Positions 38,861 through 49,927 of a DNA stretch of 64,000 nt are shown here, one piece after another; position 1 is the first letter of the stretch, and every line of letters starts with the position of its first letter. The notes below the pieces were generated by a model. The model did no database searches. It saw only the letters and a program-made list of their open reading frames with translations, and had not been told where the DNA came from. The DNA comes from Campylorhamphus procurvoides (lineage: Eukaryota; Chordata; Aves; Passeriformes; Dendrocolaptidae), in NCBI GenBank assembly GCA_013396655.1, contig WBMV01007712.1, forward strand, positions 434,001 through 498,000, in the 5' to 3' direction. The translations under genes were made by a program, and so were the position numbers.

Positions 38861-40159
38861 GTCAAAATCTCTGGGTCTTGCAGGCTGTTTTTGTTAGGTT
38901 GTTAAGGAAGTTGGTTGTTTCTCATATGCAATCTTATTTAATTAAAAAAAATGTAAACACAATGAGAGTAAAACAAGGGATACATAAATCCCTTGCATTT
39001 CTCAGCAGCTTTCAAACTATATTGAACCCTAAATCTTTGTCATGTCAAGTGTGTTCCTAAGGCTGTGGGAGTTACTTCCAAGCCGGTGTCTTCATTTCCT
39101 TTCTCTGTGCTCATGCAGTTCCCCTCATTTCCATCCAAAAATATCTGCTTTCAGCCTAGTTTCTGGCTGCATCAGTATTCACGAAAAGCAGCTGCAGCCT
39201 CACAGCTGGCTGTTTCCTATTCTCACCTTGTTCTTTGTGGTGCTCCTTTGGATTTTGCCTGAGAGAGCCTATGAAGGCTGAAAAATGCTGTTGGGAACTG
39301 GTGAAGGAGCTCTGGCCCAATGTGGTACCACACAGCTTTGAACAATATATGGATGTTAGCTTGCTGATTTACCTAATTAGGGTCAAAGAGCAGTTAAATT
39401 ATGGATTTAAATGGCTTGGAGACTTTGTATCACCCCTCACATGCATAGATTTGATGGTGAAGAAAATTCAGGCAAGTTTGAAATTACAACTTGAAGATGA
39501 GAGACAGGGAAACTCTTCCGTCAGCAATGCTTTTGGTAACAACAGGAGCCATGGTGGGATGAGGGGAAATAGTTGTCCTTTTACTTGCTCTGATAATCAA
39601 GGAAAATAAATTAATCTGCTCTAGAAGGGGTGACAAAGCTTTCTCCTTAAGCAAGTAAGTTTTATGATATTTTGCTAAACTGGATAAATACTCTTATTCC
39701 AGAAGAGCCACCTCTTTTTCTTTTGGGCTTTGTCTTGTTTTATTTCTATTTTAAAGTTGGGTGCAAGTTACTTAAAATAGTCAGCAAAGTTATAAGTGAA
39801 CTTAATTGCTACATTCACAGAGAGATGAAACAGTCTGGCAGCAAAGTGGGTTTTCCAAAGTTGCAGCAGATATTTTGCTTGGTGGGAAATGTGAAATAAT
39901 TAATTACCTAGTCATAGGAACAACACATTTAAAAATTTTTGTTTGTTTTAAGCCATTACTTCTGGGACGTTTATTCTTAACTGTGTAATTGTTACCTTGT
40001 CAGGGAGGAGGCTGACATTAAAAAATACCATTTATGATCATTCAAAGGTTAGTTTAGATGATAAATCTCCTTGATTTGGATATAAAAAGTGGAAAAGGCA
40101 CCTTTTATCCTCATCAATGGAGCAAAGTTATGCTTTTCTTTAATTCCATTGCTTCAGAA
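38861..40159. other. Gene-free stretch
   Basis: No supported gene. The 124-codon plus-strand frame at 39235-39609 (acidic and amphipathic in parts) is one of the longer openings, but it matches no family known to me and lacks clear splice or promoter context. Confidence 0.45.
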
Positions 40160-40510
40160 ATTATTCTTATTATGGAACCATAGCTTTTGAGGACGAACTG
40201 GGACATTTGGTCATTGACTCTGACCTTGTGTGGTAGAGGGTATAGAATTTTACCTTGTGTTGACCCCGTTAACTTCAGCTCCATTATGGTATATATTCTA
40301 TAGGGGTCTTCAGCCTTGGTTTGAAGCCAACAAAACATGATGAATTCATAGGTTTTGTTGGTAGTGTGTTCCAGAAATTAAGCATGCATGTAGACACAAA
40401 TGCGTGCCTTGTTTCTTAAGCTTACTTATGCTAATCCCTAGTCTGTAGCCCCCAGTGTAGCTCACAAGCGAAGGGGTTCTTTGCGTTCTTCTACAGATTT
40501 TAAATAGATC
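40160..40510 (-). mobile_element. Ancient CR1/L3-like LINE remnant, minus strand
   Basis: A strongly diverged 3' end of an old CR1-clade LINE in reverse orientation. On the plus strand the order of words follows the ancient archosaur/turtle-type CR1. First comes GAACCATAG with an A/G-rich stretch, then GGGACATTTGGTCATTGACTC with TGACCTTGTGTGG and ATAGAATTTTACC, then GACCCCGTTAACTTC. These are followed by TATATTCTATAGGGGTCTTC, GCCTTGGTTTGAAG, GTGTTCCAGAAATTAAGCATG and ATGCGTGCCTTGTTTCTTAAG. The match is by order and partial words, not high identity, so the insertion is old. The boundaries are approximate. Confidence 0.65.
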
Positions 40511-41169
40511 CATTTTCTACCAGAGCTCCTCTGATGGAGTGTTTGCATGAGGGTTGCTGAGGTTGCACTACGCCCTGGTGACAGTGACGTATAACTGAGG
40601 GTTCAGTGTTAATTTGTTTTATGGTTACATGTAATTGTTTACCAAGCAACCTGTCACCCTTGAAGGTCAATGTCATTAACTTCAGTGCAGATACAAATCC
40701 TGACCAACTTTTAACCAGAAAGCTCGTCTTAACATGACATTGTAATTGTGCTCTCGGGTGAAATAAAAATAGCAAGGAAGTACCAGATGAAAAAATTAGC
40801 AACTAGGGATTTACTTTTAATTCCTCCAGGGGAAGTCTCCAATGTAAAATCCTAGAGCTCTGCCACAGCTGTCCAAGGTAAAGGGTAAGCATGGGGAGAC
40901 TTTCCCTTTTGATGTGCTGCTTCATTTCATTCTTTCTTTGAGCCATTCTTTAGTTCACTTTGGCTTCCCTTTGGGATCCATGCATGGTTCTTAAAAGTGT
41001 CTCCACTCTAAACTGGATTCTTCATCCACATTGGCCATGTCAAGCATGGCTGTTACTGATTTTGCTTTCCATCAGTGGCTTTAGCAGCCTTTACTTTTAC
41101 CTAGAAGAATGTTTTCCAACAAAATACTACAGGTTTTTTGTCTATACTAAGTACCCTCCTAAGTTTTCT
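40511..41169. other. Gene-free stretch
   Basis: No gene or clear repeat. A 100-codon minus-strand frame at 40500-40802 has no recognisable features. Confidence 0.5.
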
Positions 41170-41256
41170 TCCTGTTTTTTATTGTTGGTTTTTTTTCTTT
41201 TTGTGATTCGTTTTGTTGGTTTTTGTTTTGTTTTTTAAATTTCTTTTTCTTTAATG
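41170..41256. repeat. T/G-rich low-complexity tract
   Basis: A long T-rich stretch interrupted mainly by G and C (repeating GTTTTGTT-type words, then TTTCTTTTTCTTT). It reads as phenylalanine-rich pseudo-peptides in two frames (ends of the frames at 40960-41238 and 41223-41552). It is low-complexity sequence, not coding. Confidence 0.7.
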
Positions 41257-44109
41257 AGAACATACTTTGGGGCTCTTGCCTGATCAGAGATGATGCTGAG
41301 AGAAAGGATGGCCTAGTAGATACTATTTTTAATGGAGAATTGGTGAACCCTTCTCATCTCTCCATTATTTCCTGGTTTAGGCTTGAAAATATAAAACTCG
41401 CAACAAAACATCTGAGGTGTAACTGGCTTGCGTTTTTTTGTTTCTTTGCAATATGGAATGGCTTTTCTTCAAATATTCAAATATTTGTGTTCTTGGTTTC
41501 TATACTTCCAGCAAGTTTCCTTACAGCATGCCAGCCAGTGAGACAGAAGTAACAGGTAATGAGCAGAGTATGATCAAAGTATTTGTGTCTGGGTTTACTG
41601 CTCTTGGCTGCAGCACTAGCTCATGAGGAAATTTAACATTGGTATTTGCATGAAGAGAATTGTTTCAGTAAGTTGTATTTAAAGATTTATGGTATTTTTG
41701 TGAAGATGGAGAAGTTTTTTGCCACATATTCAAGGCTGCTTCATACCTTTGCACAGAGACTGAAGTGAAAAAACAAAACCTAAAAAAGAGCCAAAAGAAA
41801 AGAGTCTCTACAAAGAGCTAAACCAGAACTTGTAGGATATGAGGGCTGGTTGTCTTCACAGTGTTGTCATCCTTGGTATAAAAGTGAGCTGAGCTTTCTT
41901 AGTCAAAAAATTCAGTGAGGCAACACCTTAAAAGAGCAAGAAGAGATGTTAGCTAATCAGAAAAATTTACTAGCAGATTTCTTTGTCAGAGTCAAAGTAC
42001 TGTGTTCACTAATTAACAAGTTCTCTGTTTATACACGTTGGGCTTGGCCTTAGAGGTAGCAGGTGGGGGTTACAGTACAGCCACTGATTTCCGGATTCTA
42101 TCATCACTTATTCAAAAGCAGGAGACACAAATTTTCTTGCTTATTCACTGAACTGAATGTCATCCTTAGGCTGTTCTTCTGGCCCTCAGTTTGGAAGAAT
42201 GCTAATTACTTTCTAATTGCAGCAAACTGGCATCAAATCAATCTCTACTCAGACAAAATTTCCATGCCTGTCAGACAATAAAAGACTTGTATGTCGATAA
42301 GCTCCTTTGATTCTGCTTAGAAGTTACACATTCAAATCTCCTTTAAAATGTGGTTTCCATTTGAGGGAAAAGAAATATATTTTGTAAACCTATCTAATTA
42401 TAATTGGATAGCAGTCTCTAAAAGAAAACTAATTTCTCATCAAAAGAACAGCTCTAAAAAATGCTTTCTCTTTAAAGTTTATGTTAGCTTGACAACAAAA
42501 ACAAGGCTGAGAAGAGAAATATTTGAGCCTAAAAAATCCTTTCAGATTTTTCAGTCTTTTTATTAGATCTTCTTTAATGGGAAATACAGGGCAGAAATAG
42601 AAATGGTACCCAAACTAAGAGCAGGGTCCTGTTATGCATAATTCGTATAAAGATGGAGCCTCTTCACTTGCATTTTTCTGAACTCCTCTGTTTTTCTTGG
42701 TGTAAATCATGGAAAATCTGGGAGAGCTCTTTGGAAACATCACTATTGTTTGTGTGTTTTATGTTAAGCTCTTAACTTTGTCTTGCTTCCTTGCATGTTT
42801 CCTCAAAGAGTTTTTTTAAGGTGTGAGAGGCTGTCTGGAGAGTCTGCCCTTGTATCCATGAGTAATTGCAATATTTAAAACTGTGTAGGATGTGGAGTCA
42901 TGCAGTGTGGTCTAGTGCACAATTAATATCTGTTGGGTAGTTTATTCCTCTGGCGTGTTTCCAGCTCATGCTGAGAATGTGAGTACAGAATAAGTCAAAC
43001 AATTTGTCCAAGTTCTTCAACCAGGTAACAGTGGCTTGTGGAGGACTTGAGCAATTACATACATTTATGCACTTGGGTGCTAACAAGTGACTAGTAAAAT
43101 AAACATTTTGTGGGTACTGCAGAATATCTCTGTAAAGGTTTCCTGGTAGGTTTGTGTATGGAAATCACTGAACTCTGGAATGTTTACATTTGTCAGAGTG
43201 CCTATAGTTCATTAGCAGGAAAGAAAAATCAATATATTAAGAGGAGGGGGAAAAGGAGAACTTCATAATGATAACATAGATCCAACTGCTAATCTAAAAA
43301 TGAGGAAGAATTTGCTGGGTTTATTTTTCATTATGTTTTAAAAAAAATGTGTCTCGTCCATTTTGTTCTCTTTTTTTGTACTCATTCAGCTTCATGTATA
43401 GCTATTAGATGAATTTTTATGTTCCACCTATGTCTGAAAAAATGCATGTTTTATTAGATAATAAAATGTGTAAAAACTCTTCTACATTCTGTAAAGAACT
43501 GGAAACTGTCCAAATTGCTGCAGTAATGCAATTCTGGACAGTGGTCATGGAATGAGCTCCTGTAGCAGTTTCTTCTAGTTATTTCAAAAATTTGAAACTG
43601 AATGTTTTGAAACAGTGGAAAGAAACAATAATTGTGCTGCTAAGCGCTAATTTAGTTGCTAGAGTTGCTGCTTTACTTCAGTCCTTAAAAATATTTATTA
43701 TATTAGTGTCTGTAATATCACTGTGGTTAGGTGTGGAATGTCTTGAGAATCGCTGCAAAATAGCTTATTTTATGGATTGTTTCTGGGTTGGTTTTGTTTG
43801 GTGGCTTTTTTTTTTTTCTTTAAGAATAAAGAGATTTTCTCTTTACTTTATCATGGTCAGAATATTAACACAGCTGTGCAGTGCCACAATATGGCAACAG
43901 AGATATCCGTGTTATAACATGTTGTCTCAACAGTTCAAGGATCAGATTTTCAAACACAGATTAATTCCGAATTGGTCCATTTCCATCCACTTTGGGCAAA
44001 ACCCCAGTTTTTGATACACTTAGAAGTATGAAGCAGCCACTTGAGCTTTGCCAATCTGTGCCCAGCAATCCTGAAATTGGCTTCTACTACTGAAGGCATC
44101 TGACTCGAC
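41257..44109. other. Gene-free stretch
   Basis: No supported gene. A T12 run lies at 43806-43817, inside a 140-codon frame (43592-44014), which is read as a run of phenylalanines and is therefore unlikely to be real. No transposon signatures are visible. Confidence 0.5.
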
Positions 44110-44959
44110 TTGGTACCACAGCAACTTGAAGACTTGAAGCAACAAAAACTCAGACTACTCCAGCAACAAAAGCCCACTTCATATGAAGTGAGGTCAGCAG
44201 AAATCTTGTCTTTGAATTTCTCTGTTTATTATGACCAGAAGCACCACTTTGGGGCTTTCCATACATGGGTGGGGGGAGAAAGAGAGTCTCTATTTGCTGC
44301 TGCTAAGTCCAGCAATAAAGGAGAACTAGGGACATGGCATGGTTTGGCTCAAATCCCTGCTCTAGGCTTACTGGAGAGCGGGAGAGCATGCACTGCTTTT
44401 ACTTGCCCTCAAAAGGGGCAATATAATGGCAGTAATTACTGATGTCCTCAGGATTATTCAAAATTTATGGTTCTAGGTGACTGATTAACTGGGTCCTTGG
44501 AGAGATACTTTACATTTGGGCAGAAAGAGAAGTCTTAAGAGCATCACACTGGTATCTTTAAAGGATTATAAATGGATAATTTTCCTGGCTTAAACCTTTG
44601 ATCATCTCTGCCTTTTTGCAGATCTTCAGTCACTTTTCATCAAATGGGTTACAAACCTTTTTCTTTGAAGCTTTCATAGGCTACCTTCACACTGCCAATG
44701 GTTTCTGACCAGGTATTGCTTTTATCTTCAGGAAACTTATCAATAACGTTTCCATCTGTCGTAGTTATTTTAATTTGATGAATACGCTGGCTATGTGGGA
44801 TTCTTTCATTGTTGATAGTGATATTTTATTTAAACTATAAATCCTAGTCCCAATAATACTTTTCTTCTTGCATGTCTGTGTGCAGTCTTGAAGTTGTAGC
44901 TTCCAATTTCTTTTTGTAATCCCTAAACCAGTTTGAAATTAAAATATGTTAGTACGTAT
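44110..44959. other. Gene-free stretch with Q/L-rich frame
   Basis: A plus-strand frame at 44104-44442 begins with a glutamine- and leucine-rich run (residues like QQLEDLKQQKLRLLQQQKP) that looks coiled-coil-like, but it then becomes unremarkable. The run is partly built from repeated GCAACAAAA words. Without an upstream start, splice sites or a known family, I do not call a gene. The rest of the stretch is plain. Confidence 0.4.
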
Positions 44960-45480
44960 GTGCTTCATTACAAAATGGACTTTCAGGATTTCATTAGCAT
45001 CTGGTGTGTTGCTTAATGTGTTCTTGTAAAGCTAATTAAGTGTTATGCTATAACCCATAATTGTATTTTATTTTTTTCTTAGCAGTACAGCAGGCTGTTA
45101 CAGGAAAGAAATAAGTGAATGATGAAGAACATAATTATGTGCTTTATTTAGATCTTCTGCTCTCTCTTTTAATATCAACAATAATCACCACAGTGGCCAG
45201 ATGTGTAAAAGTCTAATTTGCAGATGCAGTGAGCTTATTATAAGTCCGGAAGAATTGAGTAGTATCTGCAGATGCTCTGCATTTTGAGGCTCAGATCTGT
45301 AATGACTACTGTTTCTTAATTTTAAAACAAGCCAGTGAATCAGCTGTTGTTTTTAATATGGGCTGTATAGCATAATCACACTAGCTGAATTACCTACCAA
45401 CAGCAGTGGCCTACATCTTTGAGCTTTGTTGAATTATAATTGGCTGTTGAACCCAAATTTACCCAGCCCAGCAACTACTG
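44960..45480. other. Candidate conserved non-coding block
   Basis: A long non-repetitive block with many developmental-type words: GCTAATTAAGTGTTATGC, ACATAATTATGTGC (an inverted repeat), GTCTAATTTGCAGATGCAG, TTAATTTTAAAAC and GAATTATAATTGGCTG. There is no transposon signature. The composition resembles deeply conserved enhancers. Conservation is untested. Confidence 0.3.
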
Positions 45481-45639
45481 TAGCAGTCTGTATTGAGTAT
45501 AAAAGGAGGACTTTGGGATGTGTTGAGCTCCCACTGAGATCGTCCTCAATAGGTTAGCTCACCTAGATCTGGAGTGAAACAACTCTGAAGGTACAGCAAG
45601 GTTTACAGCTGACATCAGTGAGCCCATCCTGAGGTCAGT

Positions 45640-46010
45640 AAGTTCACCCTTCTTCCATAAAACTGAAGAGAAGTTCAGTTTCATTGGCCTTCCTAGACCA
45701 ACATCCCCTTAATCTCTCTTTAAAACCTTTAGGATTCAGGCAGTCACCTCCAGTACTTCATACTTAAAGTTTCAGCTCAAAGTTATAATCAAGTTTCTTT
45801 CTAAATTTAAGCAACTTCATTTTATTCATGTTTCCTCAAAAGATTCATGTTACCTCGACTTCTGATTTTTCTTCTCACTGTCTTGGAATAATCCCATGTG
45901 AAGTTCTTGAATTAATCTATTTAGCCTTAACATATTCATCTACCTTCATCTTGTTTCCACAAATTTTGAAATGGAGAAAATGACATTACTCTGCCATCAA
46001 CGTTTTTTGA
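45640..46010 (-). mobile_element. Possible ancient CR1-type remnant, minus strand
   Basis: The plus strand shows a degraded series of words in the order seen in reverse-oriented CR1 elements: GACCAACATCCCCTTAATCTC, then TTTAAAACCTTTAGGATTCAGG, CAGTCACCTCCAGTACTTCATAC, AAGTTTCTTTCTAAATTTAAGC and TTCATGTTTCC. No octamer end is visible and identity is low. The call is weak, and the boundaries are estimates. Confidence 0.35.
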
Positions 46011-49000
46011 GCATACATTCATAGAAGATTATGAACCTCTCTAATAATAATTTGTAAGCCCCTAAAGCAGTCAGAATGGGATGTAACCATCACACTGAAA
46101 AGCAAGTTTAATGCGCATTTTGCACACCTGTTGTAAATGAATTATGTATGTAAAATTAAGGTGTTGGCTTACTTTTGTCTTTGTTACAGAATGTTTTACT
46201 ATTTTTTTTGGCCAGAGGCAAGAGTGAAGATCCCACAGTATTTGAGTAGCTTTCAGCCAGGGTTGCAGCAGTCAGCCAGCACAGGAAGAGAGGCTGCAGG
46301 TTTCACTCCTGGCATGCTGCTGAACCTTCTCCCTGCAATCAGGGAGGGGCATATTTAGTGGTGGATTGAAGATCCTGGCATGAGAGGTACTGCTGAAATA
46401 CTTGGGCCTCAGGTTCGCCATTATGTGGCTGCTCAAAGGAGTGAGCACTGTGTGTTACAAATGCAAGTTCTACCTCAGATGAAAAACATCTGCTCTGCAA
46501 GGTGGCAGGTCTTGGTTTAAAATTGTAAATGAGTGCAATCTTTTATGAAAGAGAAGACATAGTCATGAACTGAGCACAAGACTTACCCACATTATGTGAG
46601 GTTTCCCCAAACAATTTCCCCTCTGTCAGTCTTCAGTGGCTACTGTTCTCATTCAGTGAAACACCACGTTTTCCTATTTAACTGAGCAGAGTGGACTAAA
46701 TAAGTATTTTAGCAAATACTGTCTTTCTGGTGGTAAACACTGGATCTTCCTTCTGAAATCTGCCAAAACCTACAGTGGCTCAAAGGAACGGTACTGTGCT
46801 GAACCATGTAATGCCCTAATGAAATGTCAGGTCCAGAATAGGATGGAACACCTACAGTCTTGTTGAGTGGTTGCTCTGCTCAAAGGATTTGATCCATGCC
46901 CACTGGATGAAAAGCTTTTAGATCAGCCTGTTGTGTTATGTAGACCCTATTCTGTTATTTTTAATTTGCATTTGTATTTTGCAATCCAGACTGCATTATC
47001 TGGCCGTTCTTCCATGGCATCAAAGAACCAAAGAAGTAACAGATGAACTAAGACAAAGAAAAATAATTTGAAGTTCGCAGAAGTTGTTTGCTCAGTGATT
47101 GTCTATCCTTTATGATATGCCATCCTTGCTTGCATCTGAAGAACCAGCACCACAGTCCAGTGCCCTTCTGGCCTGACAGTAAAAGAACAGGAATGACACA
47201 AAAGAACAGCAGTGTATACAATTCTCTTTGTTCCTCAGCAACACCACAAGGTTATTCCTTGCCTGAAAGACACAGAATAAATGATGGCAACACAACAGTG
47301 GCTCTGGCTGAAAAGTCCTGTGTGCCCTGCATGTCATGGAGCACACTGTGATGCTCTGTAATGCTTCTCTTGGTAATCAGCACTGATAAAATCCTTGCAG
47401 GCTTCCTGGGTTGCAGTGCCACTCTCAGCTCTATGAAATCATGCTGGGCACTTGCTCTGGTGTAAAATGGAACAGTCTTCTTCCACTCAGCTGCATCAGG
47501 AGTTTTTTCTAAACATTTGAAGGCATCTTAACATAAATTATTGCTCACTAGCTGGAGCTCAGCTACATTAAATGTAACTTAGCAACTATTTGTAGGTTCA
47601 GATGTAGGTTATTTTTGTTCAGTAATACAGGTGCTTTCAGACGACTTGTTTAGGTAAAGGCGGAGACAACAGGGAGGCAAAATATAGACTACTTGATATT
47701 ATTTTGAAATATTTTTATAAAAAAACTTACATTTGTCTCAAAACACCAAGAAAAAAAGCTGACAGCTTTCATGACTGAAAGGCAAATAGACAGATGACAC
47801 TACAGTCATTTGTTGTCCATGATACAAACCCAAATACATTACTGCAAGGAAAATGTTGGAAGAACATTGTTCCTGGGCTTTTAGATAAACTTGTCCTAAC
47901 AGCTATTCAGTGTCATCAGTTTCTAGTTAGTGATGTATTCTGGTTTGTCAGATATAAGATACTTTTAATGAATCATCTGGAGAATTCAGAAAAAAGTTTT
48001 TAGAAATTAAATTTCTGGCTTTTTAAACTGCAGTGATTCAATGCAACTGAAGATATAATTACACTCAGGATAAATAGTTATATTTCTTATGTTGACAGTT
48101 TTCCTACTTTGCTCCCTGAAGACCCTTGTTGATCAGTGGTTTCTGAAAAAGATGAGTTTTAAGCCAAAGATTCTGACCTGGTTAAAGCTTCTGGAGTGTT
48201 GCTGTTGCCTGGAGTTGTTCCTTATTTACAGGAAATTACTCTATGACCCACAGAACAGCTTTTCTACCAGCATTTGCTCTGTCCCTGCAACTCCCCAACT
48301 TTGCCCTTTGCCAGCCCTCTTGGGACGTGGAACTAGAACTGGCAGGCAGGGCCATATCTAACAATTTCTCACAGTTTCCCTCAAAGCAGTTTCTCTTCAG
48401 CTCTGCTGTAGCTGTAAAGGCTAATGTCTGATTTCAGCTTCAAGCACTATGAGAATATACAGTTTACATATGCTTTTCTAGTTAATCTGGTTTTGAGTAT
48501 CATATTTTCACACCTCTACCCAGACAAACTGTAATTTTCTTGTTCATTTCTACATACAGAGCTGAACTTAGACTTGACAGCCAGCTGTTTGCTTTGCTTA
48601 CTGACATTTGCCAGCAAGTACATCCCTAAAGGAACAATAGTGACTTTTCTGCCTGGGATGCCAGATTGTCTTTGCCCTCGAATGCAAAAGGCATCATGAT
48701 GTAGAAGAAAGTCATCTCAGAGGCTTTAGAAACTTGCTGCTTGGTCACTACTCTGGAAACTCATCTCGAAGTTCTTCCCCTGGCACTGGAAATATGGTGG
48801 AAGAGCAACAGATGGGAAAAGGAGTCATACAACAGATTTTTGTGGCATCCCAACAGCCCTCTACTTGCCCACACTGTTGAGTGCCTTAAATTAATGTCAT
48901 AATTTAAATGTGCCCAGTAGGAACATTGTGTTATCCAGGGGTGTGGAGCTTCCTGACACTACAGGAATAAAGGAGAATCAAGGTCTTAATGAGCCTTAAC

Positions 49001-49912
49001 ATATGTCTTCGTCCATTAGCCACTGTTGGGGATAACTATGCTACAAAATTAACATTTCTAGACTTGTTCTCTAGGCAGTGGGGAGAGACAAGAAATTTGA
49101 AACAACCCTGTTAGGCTCCCAATCTGAATTGTTCTCTGAAGAAACTCCTCTCCCCACTGGGTGAATGGGAAGGGTACTAGGGCTCACTGGGCTGAAGTTG
49201 GCTTTCATGCTTGCTGCTGAGCTCCTGCCGCAGCTTGGAGCTTCCCCCCACCAAGCAGTCACAGAGAGTGCCCTGCTTGGTGAAATTAAGCTGCAGGAAA
49301 AGTCTGTATTTTGCTCTACAAAACTGACACAGCTAATTTGTCTTAATTTTGTGAGAGTATACTTATTTCTCTTATAACAAATGGAAACATTCTGGTACAT
49401 GCCAAGCAGATACACTTTTGCAGAATGAGTTGATAACCCAGTCTTTTCAAGATATGTGGTGATGCACTTTTGAGAAATTATGATTATAAATGAGCATCTA
49501 AAGTGAAAATTAGCAAGCTAGTCTGATTTATTAAACCTGTATTTGGATTTTACACATACACCTGCTGTTGAATCAATTATTGCTAAGCTCTGTTCACTAT
49601 AGTATAAATTCAGTACAATGATTAATTCCAGTCTGCTCGTTTGATGTAATATGGAGCTTTTTGTAGTATGTAGAGCACAGCTAAATCAGTTGTGATTTCA
49701 TGTTAGTTACTGTATATCTAATATTACAATTTTACTTGTAGTTTAAGAACAAACTAAAATTAGACAGGAAGGAACATTCATCTTCATTTCCAGGTAATTC
49801 TGAAAATAACCAAGTTCAAAAAGTATTTCAATTACTTAGTACTGACTGCAGAAATGAATCTTTTCCATTTAAGAGAATTTGGCTTGTAACCGATTTGGTT
49901 TGCATCTTTTAA
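46011..49912. other. Gene-free stretch
   Basis: No supported gene or recognisable repeat. Several overlapping frames of 60-114 codons on both strands (for example 49071-49415 minus) have no domains. Some patches (46220-46345, 48240-48360, 49150-49270) are a little more GC-rich without transposon marks. Confidence 0.5.
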
Positions 49913-49927
49913 TTTTTTTTTTTTTTT
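49913..49927. repeat. T15 homopolymer
   Basis: Fifteen consecutive T residues. It is a simple repeat in AT-rich DNA. Confidence 0.88.

Noticed and set aside
39235..39609. 124-codon frame as an exon or small gene
   Set aside because: No family resemblance, no acceptor/donor pair, and nothing upstream that looks like a promoter.
43592..44014. 140-codon plus-strand frame as a gene
   Set aside because: It is low-complexity and runs through a T12 tract, with no recognisable family or splice context.
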